A DNA stretch of 64,000 bases. It comes from Merluccius polli. Taxonomy: Eukaryota; Chordata; Actinopteri; Gadiformes; Merlucciidae. The stretch is taken from contig JAOPHQ010005416.1 in assembly GCA_030340625.1 (NCBI GenBank), positions 118,501 to 182,500 of the forward strand. The letters are read 5' to 3'. The notes below the pieces were generated by a model that saw nothing but the letters and a program-made list of their open reading frames with translations, was not told where the DNA came from and searched no databases. The first letter of the stretch is position 1, and every line of letters starts with the position of its first letter. A program made the position numbers and the translations under genes. Shown in pieces: positions 22,081-34,037 of this stretch.

Positions 22081-24400
22081 TACATTATTTCCTACATTTC
22101 AAAAGCAGAGCGCGAGATGGGACTGTTATTAGCAAATGCACAGAGGGAAGTAGCTAAGGACAAAAGTAGCAGTGCTAAAGACGCACTAAAAAGTTTAGGA
22201 AGTGTGTATTTACACAATCGGGATTTGTGTGCACAAGAGGCTGTCTGCAGGTTGACTGGCATGCATCTGAAGGAGTGTTCTAGGAAAGTCGTTTTTATTC
22301 CAGTCGGAGAGAATAATGTTAAAATGAGTTTGCCATTATCCGTGTTAAAACAAAAAGCATCATCAGATGATCTTACCACAGAAGATATGTGGATGACTAG
22401 TTCTGTTGACAGATATATGAATAGGCCAAGAGATGGTACCTTTAACGATATGTGTATGGCAACTTTTGCTTCGGAGTACCGTGTTTTGAGCAAATCCGAG
22501 ATGTCTGTCAACAGGGTAGAACTACAGAACAATTGTGGCTTCATTTTGAAAAGAACACGTTCTGAACCTGCAGTTGTTTGTTATGTGCGCTTTTCAGAAA
22601 CCAAGAATCCAGAGTTGTTTCATCAGAGTATTATGCAGTTGTTTTTACCATTTCGCACAGACATGCACCTGAAACCACCAGGTTATGAAACGTTTGAACA
22701 GTTCTATAGTCATGGTCACGTGGGATTAAATGATGGACTGCATTCGGTTAAGTCAATTGTGGATACAAATCGCAGCAAATTTGAAATTAATGGTGATGAA
22801 CTGGATAATATCCAAAATTCGGTGGATCCTGATGCAGTTCTGGAAGACGCCTGGTGTGTGCTCTGCCCGGAGCAAGAACAGGAGCGTCTCCAGTGTTTGG
22901 AGGAACGTAACCACAATGAACAACCTTCAGATGAGCCTGTAGAAGGTATTCCGGATTTAGCGGTTAGTAATAGGCAAGTTTCTCATTTAGAGAAAAGACA
23001 GAATGTCCTGTGCAGAAGTGATGGCTTGGCCTTAGTTAGATCTCTTAATGACACACAGCTGTCTATCTTTTACCAGATTAGACAGTGGTGTTTAAGTAAA
23101 GTTAATGGTGAAAAAATAGCTCCGTTGCACGTTTTTGTTACAGGTGGTGCAGGGACAGGTAAGAGCCACTTAATAAAGGCTATCCAGTATGAGGCAATGA
23201 GGTTGTTGTCAAGAGGGTGTCGCAATCCGGACGACATTTGTGTTTTGCTAACTGCTCCTACGGGGATAGCTGCACACAATTTACGTGCAGGTACTATTCA
23301 CAGTTCATTTGGCATTGGTAAAGATGTACGCTTGCCTTACACGCCACTGGGTGAGGAAAAGCTCAATTCTTTGCGTGCTAAATATAGTAACTTGCAGATT
23401 TTGATAATTGATGAAATCTCCATGGTTGATCATAAACTATTGGCCTACATCCATGGACGTTTAAGACAAATTAAACAGTGTGGTAACTATTCCCCATTTG
23501 GAAATGTTAGTGTAATTGCAGTTGGAGATTTTTATCAGTTGCCTCCAGTGAAAGGGAAACCATTGTATTTAGACGATGTTAGTGTTGGCTTGTGGACACA
23601 GTTTCAGATTGTTGAACTGAAAACTATTGTCCGACAAAAAGATGTTGTGTTTGCAGAGTTGTTGAACAGGGTTAGATGTCGTTCAAAAGGGAACCCCATG
23701 CTAGATCAGACATACAATTATTACAGCATTGTGAAACTGGTGAAGACAGCTCAGATTTACACATTTTTCCTACCAATAAACAAGTAAGTTGCCATAACAT
23801 CCAACAGTTAATCAAGAGTTGTCCTGAATATGTTCAGATTGAGGCAAAAGATTTTGTAAATAGTAAGACAACAGGCAAGCTTGTGTTGAAGGATGGACAT
23901 CATACCCACACATACAATACGTCTCTGGATCAGACCCTGGTTTTGGGAGTAGGTGCTCGTGTAATGCTGTTAAAAAATCTGGATGTGGACGATGGTTTAG
24001 TTATCCAGATAACGATGACAAGTTCCCGAAAATGATTTATGTAAAGTTTGATGAAGATCAAGTGGGAACTAAAAGGAGGAGTTGCTCTGCATTTGCCGCC
24101 GCAGTTGAAATGGGTTCCACGGGCATTGAAGCAGAAGAAGAAAGGGTGACAAAACATGGTGGATTGCGCCGGCAATTTCCGCTCAAGCTTGCCTGGGCTT
24201 GTACAGTCCATAAAGTCCAAGGACTTACAGTAGATAAAGCGGTAGTTTCGCTAAAGAAAATCTTTGCAGCTGGTCAAGCATATGTGGCTTTAAGTCGAGT
24301 TAGAAGTTTGTCTGGTTTAGTTATTCAGGATTTTCACGAGAAAGCCATATATTGCAAAGATAACATTCAGGCTGCAATTGCAACCATGCCTCCCTTCTTG
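22078..24400 (+). pseudogene. Helentron Pif1-type helicase region, frameshifted
   Basis: After the second Rep tyrosine the frame runs 570 codons to 23787. Walker A is GGAGTGKS (23143-23166), Walker B LIIDEIS (23401-23421), and AVGDFYQLPPV is motif III. A shift near 23700 moves the protein to the next frame (ILNRVRCRSKG, then IQLLQHCETGEDSSD). Another near 24005 moves it to the frame of 24032, which holds the last motifs: WACTVHKVQGLTVDKAV and AYVALSRVRSLSGLVI. This is the SF1 Pif1 family helicase that unwinds DNA during rolling-circle transposition. All visible helicase motifs are intact apart from the two frame breaks and a probable small loss near 24010. Confidence 0.75.
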
Positions 24401-25117
24401 GTCACAGATGATACAGGTTGTAATTCTACTGCAACATCTTTTAATGTGTTTTTGATGAATGTGCAAAATTTGACTCAACATGTAACTGATTTGGCTTTGT
24501 GTACACAGCATCTGCAGCTTAACTGTATTGCTGTTACTGAAACATGGCTGCCTGCAGTGTCCTCATTGGAAACTGTAAAAATGGATGGTTATGCTTTTCA
24601 CAATCATCCAAGGAGTTTGTCATACAATAGCAGCAACCCTTTATTCAAAGAAATTCAAGACCAACAACATGGTGGAGTTGGCATTTATAGTGCAGACAAT
24701 TTGGCATACAATATTATCAAGGTACCACATGTAAATTTAGAATGTTTGGTTTACAACTGCACTACATACAATATATTAATTGCTGTTATTTATCGACCAC
24801 CATCTTACACCATAACTATGTTTAAAGAAAACCTTGAAAACTTAGTTGATTGGCTAATTGACCAAAGTAGCACAATTGCTGTCATGGGAGATTTCAATGA
24901 CAACATATTGAAATCATCAAGTATCAGCAAATTAATGACTGACAAAGGCTTTATCCAAATTGTCAAACAAGTAACAACAGAAAAAGGCACATTAATTGAT
25001 CATGTGTATGTAAAAACAACACATTATGATGTACAGTCTGTTGTCTTGCCGACATATTTCAGTGACCATGAAGGGATTCTATGTTCATTTACATCTAGGA
25101 GTTTGGAACAGGAATAA
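24400..25117 (+). pseudogene. Helentron C-terminal AP-endonuclease-like domain
   Basis: The frame that ends the helicase continues without a stop into an exonuclease-endonuclease-phosphatase fold and ends TAA at 25115-25117. Motifs in order: LNCIAVTETWL (metal-binding Glu), QHGGVGIYSADN, IAVIYRPPS, IAVMGDFND (Asp and Asn), GTLIDHVYV and YFSDHEGILCSF (final Asp-His pair). This set matches the endonucleases of non-LTR retrotransposons, which Helentrons are known to carry as a C-terminal fusion. The domain itself looks complete; only the upstream frameshifts make it a pseudogene. The natural start is upstream, so the first ATG in this frame (24032) is not a real start. Confidence 0.75.
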
Positions 25118-25279
25118 GGACAACTTCAATATCTTCTGTCTATCATGCTTACATTTAATATGCTTTTTTGTAATTGTTTGTCATGATATTTTTTTATAAT
25201 ATGCATGCTTTTTATTGTATATTTTTTATTCATGTGTAATTTTTCATTTTTATGTCTTTTTTTAATGTTTTTCTTTTTT

Positions 25280-25470
25280 AGATAATATTACAACACATAG
25301 TAGTCTTTTTTTTTAAAATGTTTTTCTTTTTTAAATAATATTACAACACATAGTAGTCTATGACTCTAAACATGTAATTACAACAAATAAGATACTATGA
25401 CAACACATAGTGGTCTATGACTATAAACATTTTCCTACAACACATAGTGGTCTATGACTCTAAATATGTA
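25280..25470. repeat. Tandem repeats at the Helentron 3' end
   Basis: The motif acaacacatagtggtctatg followed by actctaaacat recurs four times with variations. A longer direct repetition around ctgtggtgtcctgc / ctgtggtgtcgtgc and tagttttggcattta occurs at about 25551 and 25935. Confidence 0.8.
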
Positions 25471-25927
25471 GCTTGACCTTTCATGTAATGTCAAAAACAA
25501 AAAAAGACACTAGTAATGGTACTCCTGGTTTACTGGGATGGGGTTCGATTCCCTGTGGTGTCCTGCAGATAGTTTTGGCATTTACATGTAAGACCACATA
25601 TAACTACATTAGTATGGTAAAAACTGTAGCTGTCTGTCATGCTAACATTGAAAATGCATTATTGTGTATTTTATTGTGTTACTATACATTTGTTATAATA
25701 TGCATGGTTTTTGATTGTATGATTGTAATTTGTTTTTAGTTATTATTAATTTTGTAATGTATATATTTGCTAACATTTAATATGCATGTTTTTGTATTGT
25801 CTTTTTTGGTTATAAATGTTTGTTTATAATATGCATGTTTTGAATTTTATATTGTTAAAATGTTTTTTATTTTGTCTTTGTATTTTTTTAAATTATTTGA
25901 TAATGTAGATAATATTACAACACACGA

Positions 25928-25948
25928 CACGACACCTGTGGTGTCGTG
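25928..25948 (+). repeat. Perfect hairpin near the Helentron 3' end
   Basis: CACGACACC, loop TGT, GGTGTCGTG: a 9-bp GC-rich stem with a 3-base loop. Subterminal hairpins mark the ends of rolling-circle transposons; assignment as the terminator is inference. Confidence 0.6.
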
Positions 25949-25984
25949 CTTATAGTTTTGGCATTTAAATTTGACATTTGATTA

Positions 25985-27620
25985 AACTTGGCCAACTATG
26001 ACAGCACGCCACGGCCACGCCCTTCGACGTAGAGTCGCAAATAGCACAACTTTTCTCAAGTAACATCTTGTGAGTGTAAAATTGAAAAATGACAAATAAA
26101 AATAAAAATATCTGACTTCCGGTGGGTTTTGGGGTATGGATCCAAGAGGCTTTTTTATAGGGCTTGGACTGATACACATGCCTACCGAGTTTCATACATT
26201 TCCGTGAAACGTGGTGTCGGGGCTGTTTTTTTAATTCCCTGTAGGGGGCGCTACAACCACGACAAATACGATTTTTGGTATGTGAGCTCCCGGCAGCAGT
26301 CTACACGTGTCCTGTGAATTTCATAATCATAACTATTACGGTCTTTGTACAGTGATTTATGCTGACATTAGAGCGCCACCTAGTGGCGGAATTTTTTTCT
26401 CCTTTTAACGTAAGCCTCAGGGAGCCATGTGCTATCATCGTACCAAGTTTCGTTTAAATCGCAGTTGCCGATGTGGAGATATAAACTTCTTAATTTTAAA
26501 GAGCGCCACCTAGTGGCGATGGTCTGAAAATGTGTACGATGGTTAATGGAGGTATAAGGAACTATTGACTAAAGTTTGGTGTCGATACGACATACCAAAG
26601 TGGAGAAAAGGTCCACTTGCTTTTTTGACGTCAAATTTACACAAATTAAAATATTTATAGCACGCTTATTTTTTGAAATATCGAAATACTTTCAATTACT
26701 TATTTTCATGGTACTGTCTGAAGATGTGAAGTTTCATGCGAATGGGAGAAAGGCGCATGCTTGGAACCTGTAGACGTAGTATTTTGGAGTTTTCGCACTC
26801 TAGCGAAAAAAAGGGGGAAGTGGGCGTGGCCTATATGAGGAGGTGCAGCAATGATTCCTGCATGTATGGATATAAGGATGCATGTCTTTTGATGCACTGG
26901 TCAGGCCTATTAATAGCCTATAAAATGACGTGTTTTCTCCTGCGGGACGGGAGAAGACACAAAATCAATGCATTTATATTACTGTGCGGGCATACATTCT
27001 CAAAGTTTTGCGGGTGCAGGCGGGAGTGGACATACACATTGCGGGAGCGGGCGGGAGCGGGATGAAGAAAACAGTCCCGCGCAGGGCTCTAGTGTGGAGC
27101 TGCCGGGTTGGTGTTACTAGACACGCAACATGTTCGTTATGTCGAGATAATGAGATAATTAAGTCGTGATCTCGAGATAACGGGCCTAAAAAAATGATAA
27201 GCAATCACGGCCGTTCTCGGCTTCCGCAGGAACTAAACCCCTTTATCTCTGTTTCAGCGCTTTTTCTGCGGCACTGAGGACAGCGACTCAGTAGTATCTG
27301 TGAGGTTTGGCTACGGGAGGACGTGATGGGGAGAGGAGTGGGGTAGAAGCCGCTGATTGGCTGAGAAGCTTTCACTCATAACTTTCCTCAGGCTGCTTAT
27401 TGGATGAACAGCTAGAATGAAAATCACTCACTACTCACTATAGTGATAGCTCAAGATGGGCGGGCCCGGGCCTTAAATGGGTGGGCCCAGGCCCACCCGG
27501 GCCCAATAGTAGCGCCGCGGGTGGTTGAGATAGTGCAAATCGCCGGCAAAGTCGCTAAAAAGAATAATAATAATAAACAGAGCAATTTCAAGAGGGACCT
27601 TCCAGTTTTACTGGCTCGGT
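25985..27620. repeat. Gene-free stretch of dispersed repeats
   Basis: GAGCGCCACCTAGTGGCG occurs twice (26371-26388 and 26501-26518), with a related tccctgtagggggcgcta at about 26238-26255, typical of an abundant unclassified teleost repeat. At about 27000-27060 there is a gcgggagcgg repeat, then a gtcgagataatgagataatt-type end at about 27138-27160. At about 27460-27510 a gggcccggg-type repeat occurs. I see no coding exon. Confidence 0.6.
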
Positions 27621-27672
27621 CCCTAATAATAATAGTGTTACAGAACGTTTGGGCTGCTCAAGAGGGATTTCT

Positions 27673-28381
27673 CTAATATCCGTGTCGTTTGTACCACTGG
27701 GCTCTGGCAGTGACATCATTGGAGTAGTCTCTTCCTGTGGTGTGTTGGTCCACATTCTCATAGGAGTGGACATTACCGTCTCCCATGTTGTAGGCGGCAA
27801 TCGCTCCTGCAAAGTCATCCAGAAGTGACACAGTGTTATAAAGCAGAAGGTAGATTAGAGGTGCTGTATGTAATTGCTGTAGGTAGTGTAATTTGTTTAA
27901 AATGGCACAGCCGTCCTTCAGCTATAAGTGAGTGAAATGCGCTGTGAAAGTATCTGTTCTGGTTGACTGCTCATGCCTCTGTATGAGACAATTGAGTTCG
28001 CCCTCATTTCTGACCAGTCAGTGTAAAATGCAATACTTCTCAGTGGTGGAGAAACATAAGGTGGGAGAGGGCGTTTTTTGGGTTGTTTAAAATATTTCCC
28101 TCTTCCACTTTTCTCTGCTCTGTCTCTTTACTGCTCTCCATTCTTACAGCAGCTTTAACCACACATTTCAAAAAGTAAAAGAGTGCAGGGTGTCAGAATG
28201 AGGACTTATAATAATACATGAATTACAAACCCTTCAGCTTCTGTTCTGCTCCCCAGTTGGGGAACTTGTTCTGGATCTTTTTAATGAAATCAACCAAGAT
28301 CCCAGTTGCTTGGTTCAGGTGCTCCTCACTATCCCACTTTCCTTCGGCTTTGTGATTACCGCCGTTTGGATTCACATCCAC
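27673..28381 (-). pseudogene. lyg: Goose-type lysozyme copy A, lacking exons 1-3
   Basis: Exon 4 (28381 to 28231) encodes VDVNPNGGNHKAEGKWDSEE and on to the end of KLKG. Exon 5 (27806 to 27673) encodes AIAAYNMGDGNVHSYENVD through WYKRHGY and a TAG stop. Both have correct phases and GT-AG ends. The sequence then jumps from intron 3 (attacctgca, about 28500) straight to the upstream leader (tgagttccttgttgcagcag). Exon 3 with the catalytic Glu, exon 2 and the start codon are therefore missing. Copies B and C show what was deleted: about 600 bp. The promoter beyond still has the interferon-type element, so a non-coding transcript is possible. It is a broken member of a three-copy tandem family. 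Confidence 0.85.
27840..28190. repeat. Dispersed repeat in intron 4 of lysozyme copies
   Basis: The same segment (ggtgctgtaggtaagattta, ttcagctataagtgagtg, caatacttctcagtggtgga) lies in intron 4 of all three copies (also 31300-31640 and 42815-43140). A related inverted version lies in a fip1l1 intron at about 56580-56940. In copy A the left end is slightly rearranged. Confidence 0.55.
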
Positions 28382-28598
28382 CTGTAGGAGAAAGCCATGT
28401 TGCATATGACAATCAGATAGGCCTACATGATCAAGTCACATTGTATCATTTATTATTTCCAACTAAATAAAACAATATTAAATATAAATGTATTACCTGC
28501 ACCTGAGTTCCTTGTTGCAGCAGAGGTTGAGACGTCTTGTGTCGCTGCTTGCCCTGCTTCCTACGAGAGGAAATGGTTTACATACACAGGACAGGACT

Positions 28599-28612
28599 AG
28601 TTTCACTTTCAC
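28599..28612 (-). promoter_or_regulatory. ISRE-like element upstream of lysozyme copy A
   Basis: AGTTTCACTTTCAC, identical to that of copy C. The TATA box equivalent is altered here (tttacata in place of tttatata). Confidence 0.6.
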
Positions 28613-28849
28613 TTTGAATCACAGCGAGCAGTCACGTGCAGGGGGGTCCAACTAACTGCCCCTCCCAACATGTTTAAAAGCAGGCAATATTATAATCTGT
28701 ATGGGGACATTTATTTGGGTGCCCACAAAGTTTGGTCCTGATTGCTGTAGATGGTCTAAATGTTGGGCTACATTATGCATTATGTGGTTGTTCTGACAGA
28801 ATAACAATGTTCTGGGGATTCATATATTTAATAGTGCTGCTCTTTCTTT

Positions 28850-29548
28850 TAGAGGATGTGGTGGGGGCTGGTCTAGTGTTGTTAGAGGATGTGGTGGGGG
28901 CTGATCTAGTGTTAGAGGATGTGGTGGGGGCTGGTCTAGTGTTAGAGGATGTGGTGGGGGCTGGTCTAGTGTTGTTAGAGGATGTGGTGGGGGCTGATCT
29001 AGTGTTAGAGGATGTGGTGGGGGCTGGTCTAGTGTTAGAGGATGTGGTGGGGGCTGGTCTAGTGTTGTTAGAGGATGTGGTGGGGGCTGATCTAGTGTTA
29101 GAGGATGTGGTGGGGGCTGATCTAGTGTTAGAGGATGTGGTGGGGGCTGATCTAGTGTTGTTAGAGGATGTGGTGGGGGCTGGTCTAGTGTTGTTAGAGG
29201 ATGTGGTGGGGGCTGGTCTAGTGTTGTTAGAGGATGTGGTGGGGGCTGGTCTAGTGTTGTTAGAGGATGTGGTGGGGGCTGGTCTAGTGTTGTTAGAGGA
29301 TGTGGTGGGGGCTGGTCTAGTGTTGTTAGAGGATGTGGTGGGGGCTGGTCTAGTGTTGTTAGAGGATGTGGTGGGGGCTGGTCTAGTGTTAGAGGATGTG
29401 GTGGGGGCTGGTCTAGTGTTGTTAGAGGATGTGGTGGGGGCTGGTCTAGTGTTGTTAGAGGATGTGGTGGGGGCTGGTCTAGTGTTAGAGGATGTGGTGG
29501 GGGCTGGTCTAGTGTTAGAGGATGTGGTGGGGGCTGATCTAGTGTTAG
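28850..29548. repeat. Minisatellite of 22 units (30 or 33 bp)
   Basis: The unit agaggatgtggtgggggctg plus gtctagtgtt, with or without an extra gtt, recurs 22 times. The open frames on both strands (LEDVVGAGLV and TTSSNTRPAP types) are by-products of a repeat length divisible by three. It lies between lysozyme copies A and B. Confidence 0.95.
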
Positions 29549-29549
29549 A

Positions 29550-29662
29550 CGCAGACGCAGGGGGTGTGGTCATTAGCAGGAGGGATCATCATAACGAAAC
29601 CCAAACTGACTTCAGGCTCCGAAAACTATTCCTGAACTATAATACCATGTTCATATGAGATA

Positions 29663-29712
<50 letters not shown>

Positions 29713-29785
29713 TAACACATTCAACACAGTAAAGACAGTTAAGAAAGTAAAGTAAAGAAATTAGGTTTTTGTATATGTAGTTGTA

Positions 29786-29851
<66 letters not shown>

Positions 29852-29953
29852 AAATGTTATCAGTACATCTGAGAGGAGTTAGTGATTGAACCCTGTCCAT
29901 TAAGTAAGTCAGTTTTATATATGACAGTGTTATCTATAGTGTTCTGACCAAGA

Positions 29954-29986
<33 letters not shown>

Positions 29987-30565
29987 TTCATGAGAGACGT
30001 GTAATATATGTATGTATGACAGAGTTTATGTAATAAGCTACCCATAAACAGGACCATTGGCTGGTTCCTCCTCTCCACTAGCACATCTTTTGTGGCCATT
30101 ATTAGTTATATGCTTTTATATAAAATGTTGATTTTGAGTGTACATCACTGACTCAAGGTATGTTAAAGGAAAGGGATCATTTACATATTCATAGATAAAG
30201 ACATGCAGGTGGTGACATGGGAGCGAGGACCGAGGAGTATGGGGGGCACGTGAATCACTGCTCACAGTTCAGAGTTCTGCCCTGAATGAGTCTAAGCCTT
30301 GATTGAATTACGGCCGTTATTAATCAAAGTAAAGCACATGATTACAATTAACTGACAATGGCGGTCTCAATGACATATTAAATGTCTGCGATATCTTGTG
30401 GTAAAGGGGGCTTTGTTTGCTGTGTCCCACATTCATTTTGCAGCTAGAGTGGAGCGCTGCAATGTGTAAGTGAGAAATAGGGAGCGGGTGGGTTCTCTCT
30501 GCTTGAAATGTGACAATATCGCAACCTTGACTGTAAGTTGGTTTTTCAGAACAGAAGCAGATAGG

Positions 30566-30604
<39 letters not shown>

Positions 30605-30621
30605 CTCTCTCTCATACACAC

Positions 30622-30670
<49 letters not shown>

Positions 30671-31080
30671 CCTAGGGGTTAAAGGTCGTCCTCCAAACTC
30701 CTTCTTTGGGTAGCTGTAGTACCTGAACCATCCACACGATGGCACTAAAGTACGTCCTTTTTAACAGCAACCTCTTGATTTGTAAAACTATGATGACATA
30801 AGTGAAAGTGAAAGCAGTTTTGATTGTTGTCATATTTCTTCATATGAAACAGGGTGTGGTTGGTAAGCCAGTGAGGATGTGTGGTAATGAACTGTCTGTA
30901 TATTTAGCAATCACCACCACGTTTTTGACGTAAACAAAGGAAGCACATACAAAAAGTATTTTTGCCCTGAACATTATATTTTAAACAATGGAAAATATAT
31001 GAATCAAAAGGATTACGTCATGTGCCTTTTAACACAAATTATGATAATAGTAGTAATAACAATAATAATAATAATAATAT
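29550..31080. repeat. Intergenic spacer between lysozyme copies A and B, with microsatellites
   Basis: (AT)n at about 29663-29710, (GT)n at about 29790-29850 and 29957-29985, and (CT)n at 30571-30601 and 30630-30667. From about 29737 onward the sequence is duplicated at 40003-42600. No gene is seen. Confidence 0.85.
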
Positions 31081-31128
31081 TGTTATTGAATACATACAGA
31101 ACGTTTGGGCTGCTCAAGAGGGATTTCT

Positions 31129-33959
31129 CTAATATCCGTGTTGTTTGTACCACTTGGCTCTGGCAGTGACATCATTGGAGTAGTCTCCTCCTGTGGTGTG
31201 TTGGTCCACATTCTCATAGGAGTCGACATTATCGTCCCCCATGTTGTAGGCGGCAATCGCTCCTGCAAAGTCATCCAGAAGTGACACAGTGTTATAAAGC
31301 AGAAGGTAGATTAGAGGTGCTGTAGGTAAGATTTAAGAGCTATTATTTGAGTGTAATTTGTTTAAAATGGCACAGTCGTCCTTCAGCTATAAGTGAGTGA
31401 AATGCGCTGTGAAAATATCTGTTCTGGTTGACTGCTCCTGCCTCTGTATGAGACAATTGAGTTCGCCCTCGGCTCATTTCTGACCAATCCTCGTAAAATG
31501 CAATACTTCTCAATGGTGGAGAAACATAAGGCGGGAGAGGGTGTTTTTTGGGTTGTTTAGTTTTTAAATATTTCCCTCTTCCACTTTTCTCTGCTCTGTC
31601 TCTTTACTGCTCTTCATTCTTACGCAGCTTTAACCGCACTTTTCAAAAAGTAAAAGAGTGCAGGGTGTCAGAATGAGGACTTATAATAATACATGAATAA
31701 TACAAACCCTTCAGCTTCTGTTCTGCTCCCCAGTCGGGGAACTTGTTCTGGATCTTTTTAATGAAATTAACCAAGATCCCAGTTGCTTGGTTCAGGTGCT
31801 CCTCACCATTCCACTTTCCTCTGGCTCTGTGATTACCGCCGTTTGGATTCACATCCAGCTGTAGGAGAAAGCCATGTTGCAGTGGCTGTTTTAGGCCGTT
31901 TTTGGGGGGGCTTCAGCCTCCCCAAATTCAATCTCAGCCCCCCCAAACCAACGATACCAATATTATGTTTGTACTCCAAATAGAACCCGAGATATGTCCT
32001 AATTAATACAGTACTACTTAAATGCCATAACTCCGCCCACCACGGCGACGCTGGTAGACAGATCTAATGTACGGTTTCAATGGCAGCAGTACAATAAGCT
32101 GGAGAGACTCAAGACAGGTAACATTATTAAAGATTTCCTTCCAACTTGTTGGGAAGTGGGAACATTTTAATGTGTGTTGGTAGAACTTTATATTGCCATC
32201 AGGCCGACATTAACCTCATTGGCTAACACAACACTCCTGTTATCTAGTGGGAGGGAGGGAGGGAGGGAGGGAGGGAGGGAGAGAGAGATACCACGCACGC
32301 ACGTGGGGATTGTTGTTGATCCACTTGACTGACTTACTTCACCACTTTTGTTGAGATAATTGACTTAATATTACCAGCAAATACTACTAGTGAATTAACC
32401 CTAGAGGTCCGCAGTATCGCTGGTGTTTGTAGCTTACCCAGAAGCCGAGCAGTCAAGCCGGTAAGATCGGGTGTCCAATAGGAGACCCTGTCACATACGG
32501 CTAAAATCCAATGGGGAAGCTGTGAGCGGTCACATGATCAGCCAAAGAGTATTTATTTACATCAAGATGGTTGCTCTGTTGCCATCAGGAAATCTATAAT
32601 AGTATAGTAGTAAATAATATATTTTATATCATAGTTAGAGCCTTGGTTATTTCCCCCCTAATCCCCAAGACCTAAAAGAACAGCTATACAACATTTAAAA
32701 ACAACTTCATAATCATTTTCTGTGTGTTTACCATATTGAGAAAAACACCTGATGCAGTAATTGATAGATTTGCCAATCTCAAGGTCAGGCGACACAGATT
32801 AACTGTAGGCTAGAGGGATGTTGTTTGTTTTAAAATATATATATTTAACCTTTATTTTATTTAACTTGTATTTGTGACTGAAAAGTTAGTATGCAAAATG
32901 TATAAAATACATTTTTGTGCAATGTTATTAAGAATATGGCTTGCATTGTGTTCAGTTAAGCAAGCATAAATAGGTCTTTGTGGCTCAACAATAAAGATTT
33001 TCTCAACTGTATGTCTTGCTAGTCATAATTGTACAGTATAATGACATACTGTAGGCTTTTATAAATTGCTGTGTGTTTAATTGTTATAGCTGATACCATA
33101 TGAGGAGATGAGATGGTGAAATAGAAGTAGGCCTAATTGGCCTACTTGGGCCTGTTGCCAGCATGATTCTCTCACATACGTGATTTCTCTTTCCCTCACA
33201 GCCCCTCTGAGCCCCCCAAAGGTCTGATCCTAGAGCCGCCCCTGCCATGTTGCATATGACAATCATAGAAAGGCCTACATGATCAAGTCACATTGTATCA
33301 TTTATTATTTCCAACTAAATAAAACAATATTAAATATAAATGTATTACCTGCATCAGTCCAAAGGCATTACCGTGGTCCCCCCAGCCGTTGTTGCCTTTG
33401 ATGGTGTTCCCGGCGCGGCACACTCTGGAGATGATGCCGGCGATGACAGCTGGGTCCACACCATGCCTCTGCCCCACTCGCTTAATCATGGACTTATAAA
33501 TTGCCATTCTCTCAGCATCGGTTTTAGCCATTGTATACGATGCATGTACACCTTTTGGACAGACAATATGTTTTAGGCCTACAGTAGGCAGGTTGTCTTG
33601 TCACTTTGCATGGGTTATACAACGTTCAACGACATGTGTCTGACTTCAGTAAAATGAATGGCTACTTCCACAGCTGTAAGTGTAGATGTTGAACAGCAGC
33701 ACCCTACCGTGGTATCGCAGGTCATCCTGTTGCGCGGTTTGCCACGACGCGCCTGATGTTTGTACCTTCATGATGTCTCCTAGAAAGGTTCAGTTGATTC
33801 AATTATTACTGACTGGTATCAACATCAATAGGCCCTATCAATCATTCGCTGAAATCAGGGTAACATAGTCGTCATATATACTTGTGTAATGTCTAATTTA
33901 AAAAATAAATCATCTCCCTGTAGTATTTCTGATAAGAACATTTTATAATTCTTACCCAT
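31129..33959 (-). CDS. lyg: Goose-type lysozyme copy B, catalytic Glu replaced by Val
   Basis: Five coding exons on the minus strand: 33959-33956 (ATG-G), 33779-33708, 33551-33349, 31858-31708 and 31262-31129. All phases agree and give 187 residues plus TAG, the usual length for fish g-type lysozyme (no signal peptide, start MGDIMKVQTSG). The family hydrolyses bacterial peptidoglycan. The site that reads ISRESRAG in copy C reads ISRVCRAG here, so the catalytic Glu (residue 69) is Val. The Asp of GWGD is kept, and LMQVD becomes LMQLD. A 1365-bp hAT-like element sits in intron 3 and spares the splice sites. The sequence upstream of the leader is replaced by a foldback element at about 34038, so the TATA box and interferon-type element are gone. 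It may be a decaying copy or a non-hydrolytic paralogue; there is no stop or frameshift. Confidence 0.8.
31880..33244. mobile_element. hAT-like element in intron 3 of lysozyme copy B
   Basis: Ends CAGTGGCTGTTTTAGGC and AGAGCCGCCCCTG, flanked by CCATGTTG at 31872-31879 and 33245-33252. Copies A and C lack it and give the empty site. A GGGA tandem tract lies at about 32250-32282. No transposase remains. Confidence 0.9.
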
Positions 33960-34037
33960 ATTTGATTTGTATGTGAGTTCCTTGTTGCAGCAGAGGTTGA
34001 GACGTCTTGGGTGTCGCTACTTGTCCTGCTTCCTACT

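Larger units (their letters stand above)
16930..25980 (+). mobile_element. Helentron (Helitron2-type rolling-circle transposon), decayed
   Basis: About 9 kb of plus-strand sequence carries, in order, a promoter, a C76-like cysteine protease domain, an OTU domain, a zinc-binding motif, Helitron Rep (HVH), helicase and an exonuclease-endonuclease-phosphatase domain. This order is known for Helentrons of fish and invertebrates. At least six frame breaks separate the pieces. A perfect hairpin near the right end (25928-25948) fits rolling-circle termini. Exact ends were not determined; Helentrons make no target duplication, so boundaries are approximate. Confidence 0.8.

Noticed and set aside
25500..25570. 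tRNA-like B box GGTTCGATTCC at about 25546
   Set aside because: No convincing A box or cloverleaf could be placed around it. It lies in repeated Helentron 3' sequence and may be chance.
28732..29658. 308-residue frame with LEDVVGAGLV repeats and its antisense TTSSNTRPAP frame
   Set aside because: Open on both strands because the minisatellite unit is a multiple of three; no promoter, splice sites or conserved ends.
30320..30745. Arg-Glu-rich frame
   Set aside because: Translation of the (CT)n microsatellite; duplicated with a shorter tract at 40802-41035.
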